NCBI RefSeq assembly: GCF_023016285.1
Contig: NZ_CP095413.1
Location: forward strand, 744,001-808,000
Reading direction: 5' to 3'
Length of the DNA stretch: 64,000 nucleotides
Source of the DNA: Muricauda sp. SCSIO 64092
Lineage (GTDB): Bacteria; Bacteroidota; Bacteroidia; Flavobacteriales; Flavobacteriaceae
Below the pieces are notes generated by a model that saw only the letters and a list, made by a program, of their open reading frames with translations, was not told the DNA's origin and ran no database searches. Positions 17,550-26,226 of this stretch are shown here, piece after piece. Position numbers and translations under genes: made by a program. Position 1 is the stretch's first letter. Each line of letters begins with the position of its first letter.

Positions 17550-17936
17550 ATGATTACACAGGTTACCAAAGGAATTAAAGTTTCCATACGAACAACTTTT
17601 GAAGGTACTTTCTTCAAAAACTACAAAATGCACTATGCCTTTGGTTATACCATTACCATTGAGAACCAAGGTAAGGAAACCGTACAACTGGTCTCCAGGC
17701 ATTGGGATGTGCTGGATTCCTTAAAAGAAATTGAAACTATTGATGGCGAAGGGGTTATTGGCAAGAAGCCGGTTATTAAGCCGGGCAAATCCCATACCTA
17801 TAGTTCCGGTTGTCTTCTAACGTCTCCCGTTGGGGCCATGAAAGGCTACTACATTATGGTCAATCTTTCGTCTTCGGAAAGTATTGAGGTAGAGGTACCC
17901 ACTTTTAAATTGGCCGCTCCATTTGCGTTGAACTAA
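17550..17936 (+). CDS. apaG: ApaG domain protein
   Basis: The 128-residue protein is a single ApaG/DUF525 fibronectin-type beta-sandwich: 'ITQVTKGIKVSIRTTF', 'YTITIENQGKETVQLVSRHW', 'GEGVIGKKPVIKPGKSHTYSSGC', 'PVGAMKGYYIMVN'. ApaG has been linked to Co/Mg tolerance in enteric bacteria, but its molecular role is unclear. It begins 3 nt after the DUF3667 frame ends, and in flavobacteria it often stands next to pruA, as here. Confidence 0.93.
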   Translation: MITQVTKGIKVSIRTTFEGTFFKNYKMHYAFGYTITIENQGKETVQLVSRHWDVLDSLKEIETIDGEGVIGKKPVIKPGKSHTYSSGCLLTSPVGAMKGYYIMVNLSSSESIEVEVPTFKLAAPFALN

Positions 17937-17971
17937 ACCCCATTTCCTTTTTCTTTCGAAATCGCTTTCGC

Positions 17972-17979
17972 TACCTTTG
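17972..17979 (+). promoter_or_regulatory. -7 box TACCTTTG of pruA
   Basis: A perfect TAnnTTTG, 31 nt before the pruA ATG at 18011. It lies between apaG and pruA, so pruA is probably transcribed on its own. No TTG at -33 spacing. Confidence 0.55.
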
Positions 17980-18010
17980 TCGGCATTAACAACAATTAAA
18001 TTTTTCCGAT

Positions 18011-19639
18011 ATGGGTAAAGGTTTTTTTCAAGTGCCAACGGCAATCAACGAGCCTGTTAAAGGTTACGCTCCCGGCTCTCCTGAACGAGAGACGGTCCTC
18101 AAGCAGTACAAGGCCTATTATGAAGGTCAGGTAGAAGTACCGCTCTACATTGGCCCTGAAGAAATAAAGACTGGAACCACCAAGCCAATGTCGCCCCCAC
18201 ACGATCACAAACATGTGGTTGGCCATTATTATACCGCAGAAAAAAGCCATGTTGAAAAAGCCATTGCCAATTGCCTGGAATCACGTGATGCATGGGCAAA
18301 TCTTACTTGGGAACAACGAGCTGCAATTTTTTTAAAGGCCGCAGAATTGATTGCAGGACCCTATAGGGCCAAAATCAATGCGGCTACCATGATTGGTCAA
18401 TCCAAGACCATTCACCAAGCGGAAATCGATTCGGCCTGTGAATTGATTGATTTTCTCCGATTCAATGTGGAGTTCATGAGTCAAATCTATGAGGAACAAC
18501 CCGATTCTGCGGAAGGCATTTGGAACCGTGTGGAATACCGTCCACTGGAAGGTTTCGTTTATGCCATTACCCCATTCAATTTTACGGCAATTGCAGGCAA
18601 TTTACCGGCAAGTGCGGCAATGATGGGAAATGTGGTCATCTGGAAACCCAGTGATAGCCAGGTCTATTCGGCCAAGGTCATTATGGACATATTCAAGGAA
18701 GCGGGATTACCCGATGGCGTAATCAATATGGTCATGGGAGACCCCGTTATGATTACCGAAACCGTTTTGGCAAGCCCGGAATTTTCAGGAATCCATTTTA
18801 CAGGTTCAACCCATGTTTTCAAAGAGTTATGGAAGCAAATTGGCAATAACATCCACACCTACAAAACCTATCCCAGAATTGTTGGGGAAACCGGTGGCAA
18901 GGATTTTATCATTGCACATCCAAGTGCCAAGCCGCAACAAGTGGCGACGGCCATAACCAGGGGAGCATTTGAATTTCAGGGGCAAAAATGTAGCGCTGCC
19001 TCACGTGTGTATTTGCCAAAATCCACAGCTTCGGAAATCTTGAATTTGGTCAAGAAAGATGTGGAAAGCTTCAATAAGCCAGGCTCCCCGGAAGATATGG
19101 ACAACTTCATCACCGCTGTGATCCATGAAGGCTCTTTTGACAAATTGGCCAAGTACATAGACCGGGCAAAAGCAGATTCCGATGCTGAAATCTTTGTTGG
19201 CGGTGGATATGACAAATCCGTAGGGTACTTTGTTGAACCTACGGTCATTGTTACCACCGATCCCCACTACACCACTATGGAAACGGAATTGTTCGGCCCT
19301 GTGGTCACCGTGTTTGTTTATGAGGACAAGGATTGGTCCAAAACTTTGGAATTGGTGGACGGCACTTCTGAATATGCCCTCACTGGGGCCGTACTTTCAA
19401 GTGATAGGTATGCCATTGACGAGGCGACAAGGGCATTGCAAAACTGCGCAGGTAACTTTTACATCAATGACAAACCAACCGGTGCCGTAGTTGGACAACA
19501 ACCTTTTGGTGGTGCCAGGGCATCGGGAACCAATGACAAAGCAGGCTCGGCCCAAAATTTATTGCGTTGGGTATCCCCGCGATTGATCAAAGAAACCTTT
19601 GTCACCCCAGAAGACTACAGATATCCATTTTTAGGATAG
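18011..19639 (+). CDS. pruA: L-glutamate gamma-semialdehyde (1-pyrroline-5-carboxylate) dehydrogenase
   Basis: This is the second enzyme of proline catabolism, oxidising glutamate semialdehyde to glutamate with NAD. The 542-residue length matches the stand-alone type. Catalytic residues are visible: the general-base Glu in 'RIVGETGGKDF' and the nucleophile Cys in 'FQGQKCSAASRVY'. 'ITPFNFTAIAGNLPASAAMMGNVVIWKPSDS' forms the NAD site and 'TGAVVGQQPFGGARASGTNDKAGS' the C-terminal aldehyde-binding block. The proline dehydrogenase partner is not in this window. A terminator follows. Confidence 0.97.
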   Translation: MGKGFFQVPTAINEPVKGYAPGSPERETVLKQYKAYYEGQVEVPLYIGPEEIKTGTTKPMSPPHDHKHVVGHYYTAEKSHVEKAIANCLESRDAWANLTWEQRAAIFLKAAELIAGPYRAKINAATMIGQSKTIHQAEIDSACELIDFLRFNVEFMSQIYEEQPDSAEGIWNRVEYRPLEGFVYAITPFNFTAIAGNLPASAAMMGNVVIWKPSDSQVYSAKVIMDIFKEAGLPDGVINMVMGDPVMITETVLASPEFSGIHFTGSTHVFKELWKQIGNNIHTYKTYPRIVGETGGKDFIIAHPSAKPQQVATAITRGAFEFQGQKCSAASRVYLPKSTASEILNLVKKDVESFNKPGSPEDMDNFITAVIHEGSFDKLAKYIDRAKADSDAEIFVGGGYDKSVGYFVEPTVIVTTDPHYTTMETELFGPVVTVFVYEDKDWSKTLELVDGTSEYALTGAVLSSDRYAIDEATRALQNCAGNFYINDKPTGAVVGQQPFGGARASGTNDKAGSAQNLLRWVSPRLIKETFVTPEDYRYPFLG

Positions 19640-19662
19640 GTATTTTTTTTGTGATAAATAAT

Positions 19663-19695
19663 AAAAGCCCATGCAGTAATGTATGGGCTTTTTAC
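19663..19695 (+). terminator. Terminator of pruA
   Basis: Stem AAAAGCCCAT/ATGGGCTTTT with a 10-nt loop and five T at the end. Confidence 0.88.
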
Positions 19696-19757
19696 GCAAC
19701 CAATGATGTCCCAAACATCTATAGGTAGAGCCGTTCAAGTAAACAATTCAATCTGCC

Positions 19758-20411
19758 ATGAAAAATATATCTTTTTTCCTATATCCAATGATGGTCATTT
19801 TGAGTTCTTGTTCCAATACCGATGACAATCCACAAGTGATTAAGGGCGTACCGGAAGGAACCAATTTTCGCGTAAATTACTTTGACACTACCTGTCAAGG
19901 ACTTGTTGAACAACAATGCTTATTGGTGCAGGAAGGCGGCCAATTGGGTACGGGGGATTGGAGTTACTTTTATGCAACCATTCAAGGTTTTGAATTTGAA
20001 TCGGGTTTTATCCATAACCTTGACGTTGAAAAAACAAAGGTTGAAAACCCAGCTGCCGATGCGCCTTCCTACAGCTATAAATTAATCCGGACCCTATCCA
20101 AAATACCTGCGGAATGTACTTTTGAAAGCCCTAATAATGATTTGGATTGGTTACGATTTGAAATAGAGAAAAGGGAAACCAATATCACGGATGCCTCCAA
20201 ATACTGTTACATTTCCCAAGGCGAATTCCAAGACAAGCCGGTTTTTCTCTATAGGGACTGTAACCCTGCCGCAAACACGGCGGTTCCTGTCTTTGATTGT
20301 TTAGGCACTGTTTTGGGATATGTAGGGGATGGTACCGTGGATTTTGATGACATCCAAAATCAATACATTATCTGGCAGCCCCAGGAATTTGTTTGCCAGC
20401 CCAACTTTTAA
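19758..20411 (+). CDS. Hypothetical lipoprotein
   Basis: The 217-residue protein begins with a lipoprotein signal, 'MMVILSSC', and the Asp-rich start of the mature chain ('SNTDDNPQ') fits surface or outer-membrane lipoproteins in this group. At least six Cys are spread over the mature part ('DTTCQGLVEQQCLL', 'PAECTFES', 'SKYCYIS', 'YRDCNPA', 'VFDCLGTVLG', 'EFVCQPNF'), which would allow disulfide bonds. I do not recognise a family. It stands alone between two terminators. Confidence 0.75.
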   Translation: MKNISFFLYPMMVILSSCSNTDDNPQVIKGVPEGTNFRVNYFDTTCQGLVEQQCLLVQEGGQLGTGDWSYFYATIQGFEFESGFIHNLDVEKTKVENPAADAPSYSYKLIRTLSKIPAECTFESPNNDLDWLRFEIEKRETNITDASKYCYISQGEFQDKPVFLYRDCNPAANTAVPVFDCLGTVLGYVGDGTVDFDDIQNQYIIWQPQEFVCQPNF

Positions 20412-20459
20412 GGTTCCATCCAACACCATAAGTTGGAAATATAGCACTGCCCAACAAAA

Positions 20460-20493
20460 TTTGCTTTCCCAACTATCAAAATCCATATCTTTG
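20460..20493 (+). promoter_or_regulatory. Promoter of the DinB-family gene (TTTG-N22-TATCTTTG)
   Basis: TTTG at 20460-20463 and TATCTTTG at 20486-20493 are separated by 22 nt, inside the 17-23 range for Bacteroidota primary promoters. The expected start is near 20500, immediately before a hairpin. Confidence 0.7.
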
Positions 20494-20500
20494 GAGATAT

Positions 20501-20520
20501 CCCTGAAAATCAGGGGTTTT
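20501..20520 (+). terminator. Hairpin CCCTGA/TCAGGG followed by GTTTT
   Basis: A six-bp stem with a 3-nt AAA loop. It may end the lipoprotein transcript. It also sits exactly where the message from the promoter at 20460-20493 would begin, so it could be a 5' stabilising hairpin of the dinB-type mRNA. Confidence 0.5.
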
Positions 20521-20539
20521 CAACCCTAACACTATCACT

Positions 20540-21064
20540 ATGAAAAAATTAATGCTGTCCCTTCTGTGTGTTACCACTTTCAATGCCTTTGCACAAGAGG
20601 ACATGACCGTACAAAATTCCATTCAAGGAATGGTGGGCTTTGTCCAAGGTCAGGTTGTTCAATTGGCCGAGGCTTTTGATGAGTCCCAATATGACTGGAG
20701 ACCTGCGGAAGGCGTCCGCTCCGTGAGGGAATCCCTTCTTCACATCGCATCCGCCAATTATTTTTTGGCATCCAAAATGGGCTATGCCCCACCGGAAGAT
20801 GTGGATTTTATGACCATGGAAGCAAAGATTACCGGTAAGGACAATGTTATTGCGGCATTGAAAAAATCCAATGCGTTTATTTTGGACAAAATTACCCAGG
20901 AGGAGACTACTAAATTGGGTGAGGAAGTGGATTTTGGTTTTATGAAAATGAACAGGCTTAGTGGACTTTTGGTGGTATTGGACCACAATGGGGAACATAA
21001 GGGGCAATTGATCGCCTATGCACGTTCCAATGGGGTAACACCACCGTGGAGCGCGGCCCAGTAA
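20540..21064 (+). CDS. Secreted DinB-family protein
   Basis: The 174-residue protein has a signal peptide ending 'FNAFAQ' and then a four-helix DinB/YfiT-type bundle. The three metal-binding histidines typical of the fold can be placed in 'VRESLLHIASANYF' and 'LDHNGEHKGQLIAYAR'. It ends 'NGVTPPWS', a frequent DinB ending. DinB-fold proteins include thiol-dependent transferases and detoxification enzymes; the periplasmic location here argues against the cytosolic bacillithiol-transferase role. It is a monocistronic unit between its own promoter and terminator. Confidence 0.88.
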   Translation: MKKLMLSLLCVTTFNAFAQEDMTVQNSIQGMVGFVQGQVVQLAEAFDESQYDWRPAEGVRSVRESLLHIASANYFLASKMGYAPPEDVDFMTMEAKITGKDNVIAALKKSNAFILDKITQEETTKLGEEVDFGFMKMNRLSGLLVVLDHNGEHKGQLIAYARSNGVTPPWSAAQ

Positions 21065-21066
21065 TA

Positions 21067-21094
21067 AAAAAAGCCCCGAAAATGGGGCTTTTTT
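21067..21094 (+). terminator. Terminator after the DinB-family gene
   Basis: Stem AAAGCCCC/GGGGCTTT with a short AT loop, flanked by A-run and T-run, so it can work in both directions. Confidence 0.88.
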
Positions 21095-21105
21095 AAACCT
21101 TAATT

Positions 21106-22074
21106 TTGAAGTCCCAAAGGAAAACAACCATTTATTTTTTGATTCCTCCAGAAGTCCAACTCCTGGATATTACCGGTCCTGCCCATATATTTTATGAAGC
21201 CAAGGAATACGGGGCCGAAATCAACACCTTATATCTGGGTATGACGACCGCAGGTGAGGAGATTTCCAGCGCTGGCCTTTCTTTGGGCAAACTTAGACCG
21301 TACAAGGAATACGTTCTTGGGGAAAACGATTTACTTTTCATCCCTGGAATGGAATCCCATTTGTTCCTAAATGCCGACTTCACCACAACATATGGCGCTT
21401 TCCTGAAATGGCTAAGCGACCAATATAAAAATGGGGCAAAAATCTGCTCTGTCTGTACAGGAGCCTATATACTGGCATTTGCCGGATTGTTGGATAGGAA
21501 AAGTTGTACGACCCATTGGAAGTATTTTGATGATTTTTCCCTACGGTTTCCAAACGTACAAATACTGAAAGACCGCCTTTTGGTCAAAGATAACACCCTG
21601 TATTCCAGTGCAGGAGTGTCATCGGGTATCGATTTGGCATTGTTCCTTTTGGAAGAACTGTTTGGCCCGGTTTTTACCTCCAAAATTGCCAAAGAGGTTG
21701 TCATCTACTTAAGAAGGACCGAAAGTGATCCCCAATTGAGCGCCTTCCTACAGTACCGGAACCATGTGGACACCCGCATACATCAGGTCCAGGATTTGAT
21801 TTCCCAAAATCTGGACAAAAAAATTAAGATTGAGGAATTTGCGGAAAGGGTGTATATGAGTTCCAGGAACCTGACCCGATTGTTCAAAAAAACGGTTGGA
21901 CTCACCCTTGGGGACTATCAAGATCAATTGCGTTTGGAATTGGCCCAAAAACTGATTCTGGAAGGTGAAAAAATAAGCTTTGTTACTTCGGCATGTGGAT
22001 TAAAAAGTACCAATCAACTTCGAAATCTTTTCAAAAAATACCTCAAAAAGCTTCCCTCGGAAGTAGTGCGCTAA
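21106..22074 (+). CDS. GlxA-type transcriptional regulator (DJ-1/PfpI domain plus AraC-type DNA-binding domain)
   Basis: The 322-residue protein begins at a TTG, because the first strand of the DJ-1 domain ('KTTIYFLIPPEVQLLDITGP') lies directly behind it and no ATG is available. Residues 6-190 are a class I glutamine-amidotransferase-like DJ-1/PfpI domain with the nucleophile-elbow 'ICSVCTGAYILA'. Residues 220-320 form an AraC/XylS two-HTH domain ('KIKIEEFAERVYMSSRNLTRLFKKTVG', 'SFVTSACGLKSTNQLRNLFKKYL'). It probably senses a small molecule and activates neighbours; the obvious target is the secreted DJ-1 protein gene that starts 80 nt downstream. A TAATTTTG sequence overlaps the start codon and may be chance. 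Confidence 0.9.
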   Translation: MKSQRKTTIYFLIPPEVQLLDITGPAHIFYEAKEYGAEINTLYLGMTTAGEEISSAGLSLGKLRPYKEYVLGENDLLFIPGMESHLFLNADFTTTYGAFLKWLSDQYKNGAKICSVCTGAYILAFAGLLDRKSCTTHWKYFDDFSLRFPNVQILKDRLLVKDNTLYSSAGVSSGIDLALFLLEELFGPVFTSKIAKEVVIYLRRTESDPQLSAFLQYRNHVDTRIHQVQDLISQNLDKKIKIEEFAERVYMSSRNLTRLFKKTVGLTLGDYQDQLRLELAQKLILEGEKISFVTSACGLKSTNQLRNLFKKYLKKLPSEVVR

Positions 22075-22102
22075 TTGGCCCAATGTTGCGTACTAATGTC
22101 CT

Positions 22103-22132
22103 TTTGGATAGCTGGAAGCCCCTATAACTTTG
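22103..22132 (+). promoter_or_regulatory. Promoter TTTG-N18-TAACTTTG
   Basis: A near-ideal Bacteroidota promoter with TTTG at 22103-22106 and TAACTTTG at 22125-22132, 22 nt before the ATG at 22155. It shows that the secreted DJ-1 gene can be transcribed apart from the regulator gene. Confidence 0.75.
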
Positions 22133-22154
22133 TCGGTAATTCAAAAATCAAAAA

Positions 22155-23189
22155 ATGGACAGATTACTTATACATTCCTTTGTTTTGTTCGTTACTTTGC
22201 TACTCAATGCCCAACCCAATGGTGATTCCATCTATGTTTGTCCTCCGTGCGGCAACACCTGCGATGATATGGAATACCAGGAGCCAGGGATATGTGACCA
22301 TTGCAATATGCTACTAGTTCGAAAAGATTTGTCAAAAACCATCGCCTTTTACCTGCAAGACGGTGTTGAGGTGTTGGATTTTGCGGGCCCCATGGAGGTT
22401 TTTTCCTATGCTGGTTACAACGTTTTTACCGTTTCGGCAACTACAGCGCCCATAAAATCCCAGGGCATTCTGACCATTGTACCCGATTACGGCATTGACA
22501 ATGCACCAAAGGCGGATATTTTGGCCTTTTTTGGAGGCAATTCATCAGTCGCCTCCCAGAATAAAAAGGTTATCGATTGGGTCAAAAAACAAGAAAACGT
22601 CCAACACTATTTTTCCGTTTGCACCGGTGCCTTCATACTGGCCGAGGCAGGCCTATTGGATGGTAAAACGGCAACCACCTTTCACGATGCGCTGGAAGGC
22701 CTGGAAAATGGATATTCCAAAATAGATGTCCGAAGAAATGTCCGTTTTGTGGACAATGGGAAGGAAATTACAACCGCTGGAATTTCAGCGGGTATAGATG
22801 GGGCATTGCATTTGGTGGCCAAGTTGCAGGGAGTGAACGCGGCCAAGCGCACTGCATATTATATGGAATACGACAATTGGAACATAGGTGATGGTTTGAT
22901 TCTAACGGATACCGATCCCTATGCGGAAACTATTTCCAGCGAGGCGCTAAAAACCTTTGTTGGAACTTACGAATACAAAAATGGAGGTACAATTGAAGTA
23001 GCCCATGACCTTAAGAACGGGAACCTTATTGCAATTATGGGCAGCAACCGTTATCCCATTTACCACGAAGAAGGAAATTTGTTTTCCAATGTGAACAACG
23101 AACCTATCTTTTTTGAAAAGGATGGGCAAAATCAGGTTACGGGATATTTTTTGGATAAAGGAGGGAAAGTGTTCAAAAAGTTGGACTAA
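22155..23189 (+). CDS. Secreted DJ-1/PfpI protein with N-terminal metal-binding Cys motif
   Basis: The 344-residue protein has a signal peptide ending 'LLNAQ'. Next comes a short Cys-rich segment, 'YVCPPCGNTCDDMEYQEPGICDHCNMLLV', like the heavy-metal-binding domain found at the start of Cu/Zn efflux proteins. Residues 60-245 form a DJ-1/PfpI domain with nucleophile-elbow 'FSVCTGAFILAEAGLLDGK' and 'TTAGISAGIDGALHLV'. The last 80 residues ('TFVGTYEYKNGGTIEV' to 'GGKVFKKLD') resemble the DUF3471-type beta domain common in Bacteroidota secreted proteins. The combination of the three parts and periplasmic location is unusual. Its DJ-1 domain is related to that of the upstream regulator. Function unknown. 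Confidence 0.82.
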   Translation: MDRLLIHSFVLFVTLLLNAQPNGDSIYVCPPCGNTCDDMEYQEPGICDHCNMLLVRKDLSKTIAFYLQDGVEVLDFAGPMEVFSYAGYNVFTVSATTAPIKSQGILTIVPDYGIDNAPKADILAFFGGNSSVASQNKKVIDWVKKQENVQHYFSVCTGAFILAEAGLLDGKTATTFHDALEGLENGYSKIDVRRNVRFVDNGKEITTAGISAGIDGALHLVAKLQGVNAAKRTAYYMEYDNWNIGDGLILTDTDPYAETISSEALKTFVGTYEYKNGGTIEVAHDLKNGNLIAIMGSNRYPIYHEEGNLFSNVNNEPIFFEKDGQNQVTGYFLDKGGKVFKKLD

Positions 23190-23200
23190 GGAATTCGCCT

Positions 23201-23830
23201 TTATTTTTTTTGGGGCAAATACACCACTTTCTTGGTTTCAAAAAAGTCTTCCTCAAAAAAATCCTTTAACTCAAAGAGTTGGGCCGTTCTATATGGGGCC
23301 AATTCCTCGGTGAGGTCACCACCTTTTAAGTAAAGAATTCCATTCCTGCGCTCATGGGCAGCGTCTTTTTTGATCTTTCCCTTGGTCCAGTGCACAAAAG
23401 TGGGCATGGCGGCAACGGCACGGCTTACTATAAAATCGAACTCCCCAGGCAAATCCTCCACTCTGGAATGGTGTGCGATCACATTATCCAAGCCCAAGCC
23501 TTCAATGACCTCATGTACCACCTTTATCTTTTTTCCAATGGCATCAACCAGGACAAACTGGGTTCTTGGAAAAAGGATGGCCAATGGAATTCCGGGAAAA
23601 CCCCCACCGGTCCCCACATCCAAAATTTCGGAACCCTCATTGAACCTTTGAACTTTGGCTATCCCTAAAGAATGTAATACATGTCGGAGATAGAGCTCAT
23701 CAATATCCTTTCTTGAAACCACATTGATTTTTTGGTTCCAATCCTGATAGAGGTGTTCAAGTGCTTCAAATTGAAGAAACTGCCCCTTGGAAAGTGAGGG
23801 AAAGTACTTGAGAATCGTTTCGACACCCAT
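23201..23830 (-). CDS. rsmG: 16S rRNA (guanine(527)-N7)-methyltransferase
   Basis: RsmG methylates G527 of 16S rRNA; its loss gives low-level streptomycin resistance in many bacteria. The 209-residue length is typical. Motifs include 'NVVSRKDIDELYLRHVLHSLG', the SAM-binding 'ILDVGTGGGFPGIPLAILFP', 'LVDAIGKKIKVV' and 'DFIVSRAVAAMPTF'. The gene is convergent with the DJ-1 gene, 11 nt apart, and divergent from the desaturase. Confidence 0.96.
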   Translation of the reverse strand: MGVETILKYFPSLSKGQFLQFEALEHLYQDWNQKINVVSRKDIDELYLRHVLHSLGIAKVQRFNEGSEILDVGTGGGFPGIPLAILFPRTQFVLVDAIGKKIKVVHEVIEGLGLDNVIAHHSRVEDLPGEFDFIVSRAVAAMPTFVHWTKGKIKKDAAHERRNGILYLKGGDLTEELAPYRTAQLFELKDFFEEDFFETKKVVYLPQKK

Positions 23831-23881
23831 GAAAACCTGTTAATTTGTCAAAAATAATACTTTTACCTAGTGAGATTCCGT

Positions 23882-23889
23882 TATTTTTG
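23882..23889 (+). promoter_or_regulatory. -7 box TATTTTTG of the desaturase gene
   Basis: A perfect TAnnTTTG, 39 nt before the ATG at 23929. No TTG at the right -33 spacing. Confidence 0.45.
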
Positions 23890-23928
23890 GAACCAATCTA
23901 TCGACTAAAGATTGCGCAAATCAATTTT

Positions 23929-25032
23929 ATGAATAAAGATACCATACGCTTTTCGCGAAAAGACTCCGCACAATTTTTTAGAACACTGAACAAAAGGGTC
24001 AACCATTATTTTAAGGAAAAGGAAATTAAAAAGACCGGGAACTGGAAGCTTCACCTAAAGACCATTGTGATGTTTTCAATATTCCTTTCCCCTTATTTTT
24101 TGATGCTCACGCTTAACCTTCCCACCTGGGTACAATTTCTATTGACCGTTGTTATGGGGGTTGGCATGGCCGGTGTTGGAATGAACGTAATGCATGATGC
24201 CAACCACGGTTCCTATTCCAGTAAAAAATGGTTGAACAAGGTCCTTGGCAGCAGCATGTACCTTTTGGCAGGAAACGTTTACAACTGGCAGGTTCAACAC
24301 AATGTGCTGCACCATACCTATACCAATATCCATGAGCATGATGAGGATATGGAAGCAGGAAGGATACTGAGATTCTCCAAACACACCGAGTGGAAAAAAC
24401 ACCACAAGTTCCAACATTGGTATTCCCTTTTTCTATATGGACTGCTTACTTTTAACTGGGCCATTACCACTGATTTTAAGCAGATGTACAACTACACCAA
24501 AAGAAAGTTGGCCTATGGTAAATTTCCGAATCCCGTTCTAAATTGGAGTACATTGGCCATAACCAAGGCACTTTATTTCACCATTTGGATTGTGCTCCCC
24601 ATCCTATTCTTTGACATTCCCTGGTGGCATGTGTTCATAGGCTTTTTTGTAATGCACTATGTTGCCGGACTTATCCTAAGTGTGGTATTCCAATTGGCCC
24701 ATATTGTGGAGGATGCAGAAACCCCACTACCAGATGAAACAGGGACCATGAAAAATACCTGGGCCATCCATCAATTGTTCACCACCGTGAATTTTGGAAC
24801 AAAAAATAAGGTCATCAATTGGTTTACCGGTGGCTTGAACCATCAGGTGGAACATCATATTTTTCCTCATATCAGCCATATCCATTACACAAAAATTGCC
24901 AAAATTGTTAAGGAAACCGCCAAGGAATTTAATTTACCCTATCACGAATATAAAACTACCAGAAAAGCTATAATTTCGCACTTCAAACATTTGAAGGAGT
25001 TGGGACAACCTCCACTCAACTATCAATACTAG
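23929..25032 (+). CDS. Membrane fatty acid desaturase (acyl-lipid/acyl-CoA type)
   Basis: The 367-residue di-iron enzyme introduces a double bond into fatty acyl chains, presumably for membrane fluidity. The ATG at 23929 is chosen; a TTG at 23845 would place the -7 box TATTTTTG (23882-23889) inside the gene. Three histidine boxes are complete: 'HDANHGS' (residues 87-93), 'HNVLHHTYTN' and the front-end-like 'NHQVEHHIFPH'. Four membrane helices surround them. There is no fused cytochrome b5 domain, so electrons must come from a separate ferredoxin or cytochrome. The Gln in the third box (QxxHH) resembles front-end desaturases, but regioselectivity cannot be inferred. Confidence 0.92.
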   Translation: MNKDTIRFSRKDSAQFFRTLNKRVNHYFKEKEIKKTGNWKLHLKTIVMFSIFLSPYFLMLTLNLPTWVQFLLTVVMGVGMAGVGMNVMHDANHGSYSSKKWLNKVLGSSMYLLAGNVYNWQVQHNVLHHTYTNIHEHDEDMEAGRILRFSKHTEWKKHHKFQHWYSLFLYGLLTFNWAITTDFKQMYNYTKRKLAYGKFPNPVLNWSTLAITKALYFTIWIVLPILFFDIPWWHVFIGFFVMHYVAGLILSVVFQLAHIVEDAETPLPDETGTMKNTWAIHQLFTTVNFGTKNKVINWFTGGLNHQVEHHIFPHISHIHYTKIAKIVKETAKEFNLPYHEYKTTRKAIISHFKHLKELGQPPLNYQY

Positions 25033-25038
25033 CGAAAA

Positions 25039-26226
25039 ATGAGCAACCAACTTTCAGACAGAATCAACCGCCTTGTTCCATCGGCAACCTTGGAAATGGC
25101 GGCAAAAGCCCGTGAACTTAGGGCAGCGGGAAAAGATGTTATTGGATTAAGCCTTGGGGAACCAGACTTTAACACCCCGGAGTACATTAAGGAAGCCGCC
25201 AAACAGGCCATAGAAGATAACTACAATTCCTACACTCCCGTAGACGGTTATATTGAACTGAAAGATGCCATTATAACGAAATATAAAAGAGACAATGGGC
25301 TGACGTACGATCGCTCCCAAATTGTAGTCTCCACCGGTGCAAAACAGTCGCTGTACAACGTGGCACAGGTGTGTCTGAACCAAGGTGATGAAGTTATCCT
25401 TCTCTGCCCATATTGGGTAAGTTACAGCGATATTGTAAAACTCTCCGGAGGGGTACCGGTTGAAGTTCCAACATCCCTGGAAACGGACTTTAAAATGACC
25501 CCGGACCAGTTGGAAGCAGCCATTACACCCAAAACCAAAATGCTATGGTACAGTTCCCCATGTAATCCAAGCGGCTCCATTTACAGCACGAAGGAGCTTA
25601 GGGCCATAGCCGACGTTCTACAAAAACATCCACAAATTTTGGTGGTCAGCGATGAAATTTATGAACATATCAATTATGGGGTCACGGAACACGCGTCCAT
25701 GGCCGCTTTTGAAGATATGTACGACCGCACGATTACGGTGAACGGTGTGGCAAAAGCATTTGCCATGACCGGTTGGCGAATTGGCTACATAGGTGCACCT
25801 TCCTATATTGCCCGCGCTTGCAATAAACTTCAGGGCCAGGTTACCAGTGGTGCCAATTGTATTGCCCAAAGGGCTGTTATTACTGCATTGTTGGAATCCC
25901 CCAATAGGATCCATCATATGGTGGATGAATTCAAAAACCGAAGGAAACTCATTCTGGGGCTTTTGAATGAAATAGATGGATTTGAATGCAATGAGCCTGA
26001 AGGGGCCTTTTACGTATTCCCCGACATTTCCTCCTTTTTTGGAAAGGAGCTGAATGGGGTCAAAATCAATAATGCTTCTGATTTTGCCATGTATTTGTTG
26101 GAAAATGCCAATGTAGCCACGGTTACGGGTGATGCCTTTGGAAATCCCAACGGAATCCGGATTTCCTATGCAGCTTCCGAGGAACAGATCAAAGAGGCCT
26201 TATCAAGAATAAAACAGGCCGTCTAA
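25039..26226 (+). CDS. PLP-dependent class I/II aminotransferase (aspartate aminotransferase-like)
   Basis: The 395-residue fold-type I aminotransferase probably acts on aspartate and related amino acids. Visible features are 'GLSLGEPDFNTPEYI', 'YNSYTPVDGYIELKDAI', 'VSTGAKQSLYNV', 'WYSSPCNPSGSIYS' with the conserved Asn-Pro, 'VVSDEIYEHI' with the PLP-binding Asp and Tyr, the Schiff-base lysine in 'NGVAKAFAMTGWRIGY', and the substrate-carboxylate Arg in 'GIRISYAAS'. It resembles the class I-gamma (thermophile/rhizobial) AspAT group. The start lies 6 nt after the desaturase stop, so the two may share a transcript. Its 3' end overlaps trkH by 4 nt. Confidence 0.94.
   Translation: MSNQLSDRINRLVPSATLEMAAKARELRAAGKDVIGLSLGEPDFNTPEYIKEAAKQAIEDNYNSYTPVDGYIELKDAIITKYKRDNGLTYDRSQIVVSTGAKQSLYNVAQVCLNQGDEVILLCPYWVSYSDIVKLSGGVPVEVPTSLETDFKMTPDQLEAAITPKTKMLWYSSPCNPSGSIYSTKELRAIADVLQKHPQILVVSDEIYEHINYGVTEHASMAAFEDMYDRTITVNGVAKAFAMTGWRIGYIGAPSYIARACNKLQGQVTSGANCIAQRAVITALLESPNRIHHMVDEFKNRRKLILGLLNEIDGFECNEPEGAFYVFPDISSFFGKELNGVKINNASDFAMYLLENANVATVTGDAFGNPNGIRISYAASEEQIKEALSRIKQAV

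Noticed and set aside
21101..21108. TAATTTTG over the start of the GlxA-type regulator as its promoter
   Set aside because: It overlaps the start codon, so a transcript from it would lack the first strand of the DJ-1 domain; it is probably chance.
20549..21127. 192-codon minus-strand frame opposite the DinB-family gene
   Set aside because: The plus-strand protein has a signal peptide, the DinB histidines, its own promoter and terminator; the opposite frame has none.
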